A program made the position numbers and the translations under genes. The notes below the pieces were generated by a model, which saw only the letters and a list, made by a program, of their open reading frames with translations, made no database searches and was not told the origin of the DNA. A DNA stretch of 64,000 nt from Polynucleobacter victoriensis (GTDB taxonomy: Bacteria > Pseudomonadota > Gammaproteobacteria > Burkholderiales > Burkholderiaceae), in the NCBI RefSeq assembly GCF_900187875.1, contig NZ_FYEX01000001.1:930001-994000 (forward strand). The letters are read 5' to 3'. Of the stretch, positions 17,276 to 25,162 are shown in pieces; within the stretch, counting starts at the first letter, position 1; each line of letters begins with the position of its first letter.

Positions 17276-19096
17276 ATGTGCGGCATTGTGGGCGCGATAG
17301 CTAAAAGAAATATTGTTGAAGTTCTTGTCGAAGGTCTGCGTCGTTTGGAATATCGTGGCTATGACTCTTGCGGTTTTGCATTAATTTCAAATAATGAATT
17401 AGTTCGAGCAAGAACTACAGAGCGCGTTGCTGATTTGGGTGAGCAAGGTGAAAAAATGTCGGGCAATATTGGTATTGCCCACACTAGATGGGCGACCCAT
17501 GGCAAACCAGACACAGTTAATGCCCACCCACATTTTTCTAACAACCTAATTGGTTTGGTTCACAACGGCATTATTGAGAACTATGAAGAGCTTCGCCAGG
17601 AGCTTCAGGCATCAGGATATATATTTGTTTCTCAAACGGATACAGAAGTCATCGCACATTTAATTCATCAAGCATATACAAAGATGAATGTTCGTGATTT
17701 GGCTATTGCTGTTCGAACTGTGATTCCTCGTTTGCATGGAGCTTATGCAATTGGCGTGATTGCGCAAGACGCCCCTGATGTTTTGGTCGGCGCTAGGGCT
17801 GGCTCACCATTGGTAGTGGCCTACGGCAAAGAAGAAAACTTCTTGGCATCCGACGCGCTGGCAGTAGCAGAGCATGCTACAGCCATGGCTTATTTGGAAG
17901 AAGGCGATGTTGCTGTTTTAACAACTGATGGTATTAGCATTACTAATCTTGCTGGAAATCCTCAAACAAGGATTCAAAAACCAGTACCCGCTCAAACTGC
18001 CGCAGTAGATTTGGGTCCATATCAGCATTACATGCAAAAGGAAATATTTGAGCAGCCAAGAGCTATTGCTGATACTTTGGGGCATGCGCAAAGTGCTGAT
18101 TCATCATTGTTTGATGCTAAGCCTGAAGATTTAGAAAAAATTAATAGCATACTAATTTTGGCGTGTGGCACCAGTTACTATGCGGCTAGTACTGCTAAGT
18201 ACTGGCTAGAAGATTTGGCTGGAATTTCTACTCAGGTTGAAATTGCTAGTGAATATCGATACAGAAAAACAGTGCCTAATCCTAATGCTTTGGTGGTCGT
18301 TGTTTCTCAGTCAGGTGAGACTGCAGACACGCTAGCGGCTTTGCGACATGCGCAATCTTTAGGGCATACAGAAACTTTAGCCATTTGTAATGTTGCAACA
18401 AGTGCGATGGTGCGAGAAACAAAATATCGTTTTTTAACGCATGCAGGCACCGAAATTGGAGTTGCATCAACTAAAGCATTTACTACTCAACTAGTTGGTT
18501 TGTATTTGCTAGCACTTACTTTGGCAAAAAATAAAAAGCAACTAACTAACAATCAAGAGCATGATGCGTTTAGTCGTTTGCGCCATCTGCCATCTGCTAT
18601 CAATGCTGCATTGGCTTTAGAGCCACAGATCATTGCTTGGAGTGAGGCATTTGCTAAGTGTGAAAACGCTTTATTTTTGGGGCGTGGATTGCACTATCCA
18701 ATAGCTTTAGAGGGCGCACTCAAATTAAAAGAAATTTCTTATATTCATGCTGAGGCATATCCAGCCGGTGAGTTAAAACATGGTCCATTGGCTTTGGTCA
18801 CCGAGCAAATGCCTGTGGTAACAGTGGCACCTAACGATGCATTATTGGAAAAACTTAAATCTAATATGCAAGAAGTTAAGGCGCGTGGCGGACGTTTATA
18901 TGTCTTTGCAGACTCTGATACCCACATTGTTGCTGAGGATGGCATCCATGTGATTCGTATGCCTGAGCACTACGGCGACTTGTCTCCAATATTGCACGTT
19001 ATTCCCTTGCAGTTGCTTGCCTATCATACGGCTTGCGCCAGAGGCACTGATGTCGATAAACCAAGAAATCTGGCTAAATCGGTGACAGTTGAGTGA
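17276..19096 (+). CDS. glmS: Glutamine--fructose-6-phosphate aminotransferase
   Basis: Forms glucosamine-6-phosphate from fructose-6-P and glutamine (606 residues). N-terminal Cys2 amidotransferase nucleophile in MCGIVGAIA, RWATHG, and HNGIIENYEELR; two SIS isomerase domains with ACGTSYYA, SQSGETADTLAAL and the C-terminal KPRNLAKSVTVE. SD AGGA lies before the ATG. No room for a glmS ribozyme in the 25-base gap. Overlaps the PIN gene by 4 bases. Confidence 0.98.
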   Translation: MCGIVGAIAKRNIVEVLVEGLRRLEYRGYDSCGFALISNNELVRARTTERVADLGEQGEKMSGNIGIAHTRWATHGKPDTVNAHPHFSNNLIGLVHNGIIENYEELRQELQASGYIFVSQTDTEVIAHLIHQAYTKMNVRDLAIAVRTVIPRLHGAYAIGVIAQDAPDVLVGARAGSPLVVAYGKEENFLASDALAVAEHATAMAYLEEGDVAVLTTDGISITNLAGNPQTRIQKPVPAQTAAVDLGPYQHYMQKEIFEQPRAIADTLGHAQSADSSLFDAKPEDLEKINSILILACGTSYYAASTAKYWLEDLAGISTQVEIASEYRYRKTVPNPNALVVVVSQSGETADTLAALRHAQSLGHTETLAICNVATSAMVRETKYRFLTHAGTEIGVASTKAFTTQLVGLYLLALTLAKNKKQLTNNQEHDAFSRLRHLPSAINAALALEPQIIAWSEAFAKCENALFLGRGLHYPIALEGALKLKEISYIHAEAYPAGELKHGPLALVTEQMPVVTVAPNDALLEKLKSNMQEVKARGGRLYVFADSDTHIVAEDGIHVIRMPEHYGDLSPILHVIPLQLLAYHTACARGTDVDKPRNLAKSVTVE

Positions 19097-19542
19097 AGCC
19101 AGTTGTTGTTTTAGATACAAATATTCTTTTGGATGTTTTGGTTTTTGATGACAGCAGGGCTCATCCATTAAGAGCTGCTCTTATGGCAGGAAGCTTAGAT
19201 GCTGTTGCGACACAAAAAACTTTGGCAGAGTTTCTTGATGTGATTGGGCGTCAACAATTTTTACTATCACAAGAGAAGCAAGATGAAATCATGTTTCAGT
19301 GGCGCTCATGGTCAAGATTAATAAATGATGAAGTGCTAGATATTGCCCCTTGGAAATGTAAAGACAGGGATGATCAAGTATTTATAAACTTAGCCTACAC
19401 CCTCAAACCAGCGATGCTTATCAGTAAAGATAAGATGGTTTTAAAAATTGCAAAACGCGCACAAAAAGATGGTGTTGTGATTACCTCTGACCACAATAGG
19501 GTTTTTTCAGATGATTTTTCGCTAAAAACCGCTGAGTTATAA
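19093..19542 (+). CDS. PIN-domain putative ribonuclease, orphan
   Basis: 149-residue PIN protein of the COG1569-like group. Acidic active-site residues are seen in VLDTNILLDVLV near residue 8, AEFLDV near residue 46 and CKDRDDQVFINLA near residue 95. Such proteins are often VapC-like toxins, but no antitoxin gene is adjacent: upstream is glmS (4-base overlap, GTG start) and downstream a binding-protein gene. Coupling to an essential metabolic gene argues for a housekeeping nuclease or for a toxin that lost its partner. Confidence 0.75.
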   Translation: MKPVVVLDTNILLDVLVFDDSRAHPLRAALMAGSLDAVATQKTLAEFLDVIGRQQFLLSQEKQDEIMFQWRSWSRLINDEVLDIAPWKCKDRDDQVFINLAYTLKPAMLISKDKMVLKIAKRAQKDGVVITSDHNRVFSDDFSLKTAEL

Positions 19543-19589
19543 GGGTAAGTTCTAGTAATTTGGACTTAATGTTTTTGCAACTTCCCTTA
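19540..19589. repeat. Imperfect inverted repeat after the PIN gene
   Basis: TAAGGG (19540-19545) and AAGTT (19547-19551) pair with AACTT (19579-19583) and CCCTTA (19584-19589), giving 11 bp with one bulged T and a 27-base loop. The arm begins at the PIN stop codon. No T-run follows, so termination is not clearly supported. Confidence 0.4.
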
Positions 19590-19656
19590 ATAATTCCTTA
19601 CAATTAAAGAGTCAAATTAGTAATTTTGTACAGCGACAACAATTAAGGAGATATAT

Positions 19657-20640
19657 ATGAACAAGACAATTCGTCATGCGATGCTAACAATGGGCGTCGT
19701 AGCAACTGCTCTATCAGGCGGTGTTCAAGCTGCATTCCCAGAAGACAAACCAGTTACGATGGTTGTTCCATTTGCAGCTGGTGGCCCAACAGATAAAGTG
19801 GCTAGAGAACTTGCTTTAGCAATGGGCAAAACTCTCAAGCAACAAGTGATTGTTGATAACTCACCTGGTGCTGGCGGCACTATTGCAGCAAAGAAAGTGC
19901 TTAATGCACCTAAAGACGGATATACAGTATTGATTCACCACATTGGTATGTCTACTGCACCAGCTTTGTATAAAAATTTAGGTTTTGATCCTAATACTGA
20001 CTATGAACATTTAGGTCAAGTTGCTGATGTACCAATGGTCATGGTGGCAAATAAAGATTTGCCAGCAAAAAATTACACAGAGTTACTTGCTTACATTAAA
20101 GCTAATGCATCCAAAGTAGCTTATGCCAATGCAGGTATTGGTTCAGCTAGCCATTTATGCGGTTTGTTATTCATGAGCACCATTCAGCAGGACATGACAA
20201 CTGTTCCATACAAAGGTACAGCGCCAGCGTTAACAGACTTAATTGGTGGTCAAGTTCAATTGATGTGTGACCAAACAACTAATTTGGCAGGCCAACTAAA
20301 GGCGGGTTCTGTTAAAGCGTACGGTGCGACAACGATGCAACGTATTCCTGCATTTAAAGATATTCCAACATTGCATGAGCAAGGTTTGAAAAACTTCCAA
20401 GTGAACGTTTGGCATGGTGTCTATGCGCCAAAAGGTACACCAAAAGCAGCTACAGATAAATTATCAGCTGCAATCAAGGCAGGCATCAATGATGCGGGTT
20501 ACAAAGCTAAGATGGCAGAGTTGGGTGCAAACGTACCTAATGATAAAAATGCTAGCCCTGAAGGACACAAAGCTCACTTAAAAGCTCAAATTGATTTGTG
20601 GACTCCAATCATTAAAAAGGCTGGTGTATACGCCGACTAA
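19657..20640 (+). CDS. Bug/TctC-family tripartite tricarboxylate transporter binding protein
   Basis: Periplasmic solute receptor of 327 residues with a signal peptide (cleavage near GGVQAAFPED). The segment PVTMVVPFAAGGPTDKVARELA, DNSPGAGGTIAAKKV and the internal NAGIGSASHL are hallmarks of the Bug family, greatly expanded in Burkholderiales; usual ligands are carboxylates such as citrate, nicotinate or amino acids. No TctA/TctB permease genes are nearby, so it is an orphan receptor. A good AAGGAG site precedes the ATG. Confidence 0.92.
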   Translation: MNKTIRHAMLTMGVVATALSGGVQAAFPEDKPVTMVVPFAAGGPTDKVARELALAMGKTLKQQVIVDNSPGAGGTIAAKKVLNAPKDGYTVLIHHIGMSTAPALYKNLGFDPNTDYEHLGQVADVPMVMVANKDLPAKNYTELLAYIKANASKVAYANAGIGSASHLCGLLFMSTIQQDMTTVPYKGTAPALTDLIGGQVQLMCDQTTNLAGQLKAGSVKAYGATTMQRIPAFKDIPTLHEQGLKNFQVNVWHGVYAPKGTPKAATDKLSAAIKAGINDAGYKAKMAELGANVPNDKNASPEGHKAHLKAQIDLWTPIIKKAGVYAD

Positions 20641-20657
20641 TCAATCTTGATTGATTA
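20638..20657. repeat. 20-bp palindrome across convergent stop codons
   Basis: TAATCAATC (20638-20646), TT, GATTGATTA (20649-20657). It contains the stop of the binding-protein gene and the last codons of the MBL hydrolase on the other strand. It could act as a weak bidirectional terminator, but there is no T-run. Confidence 0.4.
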
Positions 20658-21564
20658 AGATGTTTTGATCTATTTTGGCGCCACCGGCTTTGGTTAAAGC
20701 TGGTGGCAGCCAATCAGCCAATTGATCAATTGACTGATTCAATTCTTTCGCAATGGCTTTCATAAGTGGTGTTTCTTTAATCCACTCGTGCACAAGATGT
20801 AGTTCTAGTGATTGCCACTCAAGTAGTCTAAATTTAAGTAAAACTTTAGCGGCATGCCTAGCATTTCTTGCTTTGTCAGTAGCTAAGTAATCCAAGCGAC
20901 TTCTTGCCTTGGCTAGTGATGTTTTGACATCTGTAAATAACTTCCCATGACCTGGAATTACTAACTTAATTTTTAATTGATCGATCAAATCGAGTGTTCT
21001 AGCCACCTCTTCAAATCCATCTTCCCCATCAAGTTCAGGAAATATTGCGCCAAATCCATCTTCCCAGAGTGCATCGGCTGAGATAAGTAATTGATGGTCT
21101 TCTTGATAGAGAATAACTGAGTGGGGGTCGTGCCCTGGTGCAGCAAGAATCTCCCACATGTATGCACCAAGCAATATTCTTTTGCCCGGTTCTAAAGAAT
21201 GGTGACATTGAAAAGCGGGGCAGTTTTGACCAAGATTTTTAAAGCTTAATAAATTTTCATTCCAGTCATAAACGGCAGAAAATTCATAAGCGGGTACATA
21301 GATGCTAGATTGAAAATCATTAACCAAAATTGCATTTCCGCCACAGTGGTCTGAGTGAAGGTGCGTGTTAACAATTTTATCTAGCTTGGATAAGCCTTCA
21401 GCTTTGAGAGCGTTTCTAACTAAGGATAGAGTTTGCTCTTGGTGAGCAACATAGCCAGTATCTACGATCGATACATCATCGTTTGACCAAAATAAAATAT
21501 TGTTGGCTGACAGCCAACCTCTTTCAAAAACTTTTATTCCTGTTGGAAGCGCGAACTCATTCAT
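20641..21564 (-). CDS. MBL-fold metallo-hydrolase
   Basis: 307-residue metallo-beta-lactamase-fold protein. The metal motif HLHSDHCGG lies near residue 67, the later His in AAPGHDPHSVI and the Asp in LLISADALWEDG complete a two-metal site. The C-terminal 100 residues are helical. Substrate unknown; the fold includes glyoxalase II-like and lactonase-like enzymes. Its start overlaps the DUF1289 gene by 8 bases, making a carbonic anhydrase - DUF1289 - MBL unit. Confidence 0.85.
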   Translation of the reverse strand: MNEFALPTGIKVFERGWLSANNILFWSNDDVSIVDTGYVAHQEQTLSLVRNALKAEGLSKLDKIVNTHLHSDHCGGNAILVNDFQSSIYVPAYEFSAVYDWNENLLSFKNLGQNCPAFQCHHSLEPGKRILLGAYMWEILAAPGHDPHSVILYQEDHQLLISADALWEDGFGAIFPELDGEDGFEEVARTLDLIDQLKIKLVIPGHGKLFTDVKTSLAKARSRLDYLATDKARNARHAAKVLLKFRLLEWQSLELHLVHEWIKETPLMKAIAKELNQSIDQLADWLPPALTKAGGAKIDQNILINQD

Positions 21565-21751
21565 GCAAATTAGTGCGTCTCTTATCTAATTCGGTCCAGA
21601 TCACTTCTTTTTCTGCATCGCTTAATTCAGACCAAGCTGCAATTTCGTCCAAAGTTCTTTGGCAGCCTAGGCAATATTGATCGGCATCATCCATTTTGCA
21701 TAAGTTAATGCAAGGAGATGCTGGTCTTTGCGGCGTATTAACGCTGTTCAC
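21557..21751 (-). CDS. DUF1289 small cysteine-rich protein
   Basis: Small protein of about 64 residues of the DUF1289 family. The pattern SPCINLCKMDD...YCLGCQRTLDEIAAW carries four cysteines likely to bind a metal, and ends ELDKRRTNL. Function unknown. The frame is open further upstream to 21844, but a start at the GTG at 21751 gives the usual size and only a 14-base overlap with the carbonic anhydrase gene. The start is uncertain. Confidence 0.75.
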   Translation of the reverse strand: MNSVNTPQRPASPCINLCKMDDADQYCLGCQRTLDEIAAWSELSDAEKEVIWTELDKRRTNLHE

Positions 21752-22418
21752 TTTGAGGGTAGTTCTTTTCCAAGATTGCTTGATATCTATTAGAGAGTTC
21801 TGTGGCATTTTTAATACTGATACCCAAGTCTCTAACGCGCCCATCTTTTAAGTCATAAATCCAACCATGAATGGTGATTTCTTGCCCTTTTGACCAAGCA
21901 TCTTGGACGCTGGTTGTTTGGCATACATTCATCACTTGTTCTATGACATTTAATTCACATAATTTATCAAATTGATCAGTTTCTTTTAGTACTTGCCCAA
22001 GATATTTTCCGTGTTTATCTTGAACATCTTGAACATGTCGAATCCAATTATCTGCAATACCAATTCGTGCCTTGATTTGTGCCGCACGAACTCCTGAGCA
22101 TCCGTAGTGGCCTACAACAATGATATGTTTTACCTTGATTTGGTCTACGGCAAACTGAATCACTGATAGTGCGTTTAAATCTGTATGAACAACAACGTTA
22201 GCTATGTTGCGGTGAACAAATACTTCGCCGGGGGCTAGTCCCGTAATTTGATTGGCAGGAACTCTTGAATCTGAGCAACCAATCCAAAGGTACTCAGGCG
22301 CTTGTTGATCGACTAGTCTAGAAAAATAATTAGGATCAGCTTTGGTGACGGAATCAACCCAATCCTGATTATTTTCAAGTAACTTGGATAGGATGTATGG
22401 ATTATTTGATGTCGTCAT
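21738..22418 (-). CDS. can: Beta-class carbonic anhydrase
   Basis: Zinc enzyme hydrating CO2 to bicarbonate (226 residues). Zinc-site motifs WIGCSDSRVP and VGHYGCSGVRAA are both present, with the HRNIAN and IHGWIYDLKDG segments. The TTG at 22442 would add eight unlikely residues, so I chose the ATG at 22418 (MTTSNNPYIL). Probably supplies bicarbonate to carboxylases. Confidence 0.95.
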   Translation of the reverse strand: MTTSNNPYILSKLLENNQDWVDSVTKADPNYFSRLVDQQAPEYLWIGCSDSRVPANQITGLAPGEVFVHRNIANVVVHTDLNALSVIQFAVDQIKVKHIIVVGHYGCSGVRAAQIKARIGIADNWIRHVQDVQDKHGKYLGQVLKETDQFDKLCELNVIEQVMNVCQTTSVQDAWSKGQEITIHGWIYDLKDGRVRDLGISIKNATELSNRYQAILEKNYPQSEQR

Positions 22419-22564
22419 AATTAAATCTTTATCTGTTGGCAAATAGATTATTGCAATATTGGCATCACAGTAAGAATGTTACAGTGACTTTAGGTTTCGG
22501 CGGAATTTTTCATGACTTAATGTCTTTATAGGGTGTGGTTTATTTATTTGATATAACGTTACTG

Positions 22565-23635
22565 ATGAGTTCACTTACATACCCATTTAATGATGAATTG
22601 CCTCTATTGGGGCGTTCTAAAAAGATCGATGCAAACGTTAAGTGGTTGCGGATGCCCTTGCCGTTTGCTTTAGACCATATCAATCTGTGGCTGATTAAAG
22701 ATGTTTTTAATGGGCAACACGGTTGGACGGTGGTTGATTGTGGGGTTGCTAATCAAGCAAGCAAAGATGCCTGGGAAAGTATTTTTAAGTCTGAGTTAGA
22801 AGGTTTGCCGATTGTTAGGGTAATCGTTACTCATATGCATCCTGATCATATAGGCCTTGCATCTTGGTTGTGTGAAAGGTGGTCTGCGCCACTATGGATG
22901 ACCATGACGGATTACTTGCTAGCAAAATGGCTATCAAGCCCTGAAGGGGCAAATATTGGTTCGGCGGCTGGAGGTGGCGGTGCCGCAGATCATTTTGCTA
23001 AGCACGGACTAAATCAAGAAGATGATTTGGTAAAAATCAGAGCTAGGGCGAACTATTTCAGCCAAATGGTTCCTAGTGTGCCCCCAAGATTTAGAAGAAT
23101 TATTGACCGTGAAGAAATCATCATAGGTGATGGCGTTTGGCAGGTCATATCAGGTTATGGTCATGCCCCAGAGCACGCCTCTTTGTGGAACGCTAAAGAT
23201 AATTTATTGATTTCTGGGGATATGGTTTTACCCAGAATTTCAACGAACGTTAGCGTTTTTGATACCGAGCCAGATGCCGATCCTTTGGGCTTGTATTTAT
23301 CGTCTTTGGAGCGATTTGTAGGTCTACCGTTACAAATCTTGGTGCTCCCTTCCCATGGCAAGCCATTTCAGGGGCTCCATTTGCGGGTTGAGCAATTAAA
23401 GAAGCATCATCAAGATAGGCTTGCTGACACAATGGCTGCCTGTCAGCAAGCGCCTCAAACTGCGAGAGATTTGATTCCCGTTTTGTTCAAAAGAGAGTTA
23501 GATCTACATCAGTTAACGTTTGCAATGGGCGAAGCCATTGCGCATCTTAACTACCTGTGGCGCGTCGGGTGCTTGTCGCGCGAGGTTTCTTCTGACGGGG
23601 TTTGGCAGTTTTTTTATCAGAAAAGCTACCAGTAG
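22565..23635 (+). CDS. MBL-fold metallo-hydrolase
   Basis: 356-residue metallo-beta-lactamase-fold protein, unlike the one at 20641. It has THMHPDHIGLASWL near residue 97, a Gly/Ala-rich insertion (SAAGGGGAADHF), GYGHAPEHASLW and LISGDMVLPRIS, then a C-terminal helical domain typical of the LACTB2-like group. A GTG at 22535 is in frame, but the ATG at 22565 is more likely. Function unknown. The last 89 bases overlap phaM on the other strand. Confidence 0.85.
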   Translation: MSSLTYPFNDELPLLGRSKKIDANVKWLRMPLPFALDHINLWLIKDVFNGQHGWTVVDCGVANQASKDAWESIFKSELEGLPIVRVIVTHMHPDHIGLASWLCERWSAPLWMTMTDYLLAKWLSSPEGANIGSAAGGGGAADHFAKHGLNQEDDLVKIRARANYFSQMVPSVPPRFRRIIDREEIIIGDGVWQVISGYGHAPEHASLWNAKDNLLISGDMVLPRISTNVSVFDTEPDADPLGLYLSSLERFVGLPLQILVLPSHGKPFQGLHLRVEQLKKHHQDRLADTMAACQQAPQTARDLIPVLFKRELDLHQLTFAMGEAIAHLNYLWRVGCLSREVSSDGVWQFFYQKSYQ

Positions 23636-24008
23636 CCATTTCTTTGGCCATTTCAGTGGCAGCTTGGGTTGCTTGATTGGCTGCTTTTTGTGCTGCTTTG
23701 CTAGCTTCTGCCATAGCTTCTGGTGTCATAGCTGCACTAAAGCTTTTCAGGGCAGCCAGGGTGGCTCTTTGTACTTCTAGGCCTTGGATGGTGCTTCTGA
23801 GCACGCTCATATTGAGTTGAAGCCAGTTTTCTACGCTTTTTAGGTCCTGAATACGCTTGTCTAGTTCCTCAATGTCTAGGGTTGGCATGGCTGCGCCACC
23901 GCCAATGCCTGCACCAAACCCACTCAAATCGCCAGGAGTCGGTGAGTTACCCCACATTGTTTTAAACATTTCAAGGCTTTGGTTGAAATCCGGCATAGCA
24001 CCAAACAT
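23547..24008 (-). CDS. phaM: PhaM-like polyhydroxyalkanoate granule protein
   Basis: 153 residues. The N-terminus FGAMPDFNQSLEMFKTMWG and the central helix LDKRIQDLKSVENWLQLNMSV resemble PhaM, which in Ralstonia activates PHB synthase and tethers granules to the nucleoid. The tail is rich in Lys/Arg/Ala/Thr (KKTAKPRQKKPRATSTRR), suiting DNA binding. Implies that the organism stores polyhydroxyalkanoate, though no pha synthesis genes are in the window. Confidence 0.85.
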   Translation of the reverse strand: MFGAMPDFNQSLEMFKTMWGNSPTPGDLSGFGAGIGGGAAMPTLDIEELDKRIQDLKSVENWLQLNMSVLRSTIQGLEVQRATLAALKSFSAAMTPEAMAEASKAAQKAANQATQAATEMAKEMATGSFSDKKTAKPRQKKPRATSTRRATGS

Positions 24009-24124
24009 GATGACTCCCTTAATAAAAAAGTTAATGTAATCAGATAAATATGCGTAATACCGATAAAATATAGGTTTAATCCATTTGCCGCAATCATTTG
24101 CTGCTAAATCAAGAGTTTTTACCT

Positions 24125-25162
24125 ATGCTTTATACGCGTGGCGCTGTTTTGCCTCAATTATTAAAAGATCGAATTTTGATCTTGGATGGTGCTATGGGTA
24201 CCATGATTCAGCAACGTAAATTGTCGGAGCAAGACTACCGTGGCTTGCCAGAGTCTAAGCGTTTTGAGAATCATCCAATTGACCTTAAGGGCAACAACGA
24301 ATTACTCAACTTAACTCACCCAGAAATCATTCTTGATATACACAGACAATATTTGGCAGCTGGTGCAGATTTAATTGAAACCAACACGTTTGGCGCAACA
24401 ACAGTTGCACAAGATGATTACAAGATGCCAGAGCTTGCCAGAGAAATGAATATTGCAGCGGCAAAACTGGCAAGACAAGCGTGTGATGAGTTCTCGACGC
24501 CGGAAAAACCGCGCTTTGTTGCTGGTGCTGTTGGCCCTACTCCAAAAACTGCCAGCATTTCGCCTGATGTAAATGATCCTGGTGCCAGAAACGTTACCTT
24601 TGAACAATTAAGGGTGGCCTACAAAGAGCAAGTTCAGGCTTTGTATGAGGGTGGTGCAGATGTGCTGTTGGTTGAGACAATTTTTGACACACTCAATGCA
24701 AAAGCTGCCCTGTTTGCCATTGATGAGTTCTTCGAAGAGTCGAGCGTTAGATTGCCAATCATGATTTCTGGAACTGTGACTGATGCCTCCGGCAGAATCT
24801 TGTCTGGCCAGACAGTTGAAGCTTTTTGGAATAGCTTGCGTCATGCTAAGCCACTCACATTTGGCTTGAACTGCGCATTGGGCGCCACTTTGATGCGACC
24901 ATATATTGCTGAGTTAGCCAAGGTTTGTGATGTTGCTGTTTCTTGTTATCCAAATGCTGGTTTACCGAATCCAATGAGTGATACAGGATTTGATGAAACG
25001 CCAGAAATGACATCAAGACTTCTAGATGAATTTTCAAAAGATGGTTTAGTGAATTTGGTGGGCGGATGCTGTGGTACAACTCCTGCCCACATTAAGGCTA
25101 TTGCAGAGCTTGTATCAAAAAGACCCGCACGTCGCTGGGATGCATACAAGGAGTCTGTGTGA
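24125..25162 (+). CDS. metH: Methionine synthase, homocysteine-binding subunit (split MetH)
   Basis: 345 residues containing only the homocysteine methyltransferase domain of B12-dependent MetH. LILDGAMGTMIQ starts the domain, and the zinc cysteines are in GLNCALG and the late GGCCGTTP. A TTG at 24098 is in frame, but the ATG at 24125 fits the domain start. The stop overlaps the next start as TGATG, so the two halves are translationally coupled. No cobalamin or SAH riboswitch is visible upstream. Confidence 0.93.
   Translation: MLYTRGAVLPQLLKDRILILDGAMGTMIQQRKLSEQDYRGLPESKRFENHPIDLKGNNELLNLTHPEIILDIHRQYLAAGADLIETNTFGATTVAQDDYKMPELAREMNIAAAKLARQACDEFSTPEKPRFVAGAVGPTPKTASISPDVNDPGARNVTFEQLRVAYKEQVQALYEGGADVLLVETIFDTLNAKAALFAIDEFFEESSVRLPIMISGTVTDASGRILSGQTVEAFWNSLRHAKPLTFGLNCALGATLMRPYIAELAKVCDVAVSCYPNAGLPNPMSDTGFDETPEMTSRLLDEFSKDGLVNLVGGCCGTTPAHIKAIAELVSKRPARRWDAYKESV

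Noticed and set aside
24009..24124. Cobalamin or SAH riboswitch before metH
   Set aside because: AT-rich sequence with no B12-box-like motif and no GGAGCGTTGC-type core.
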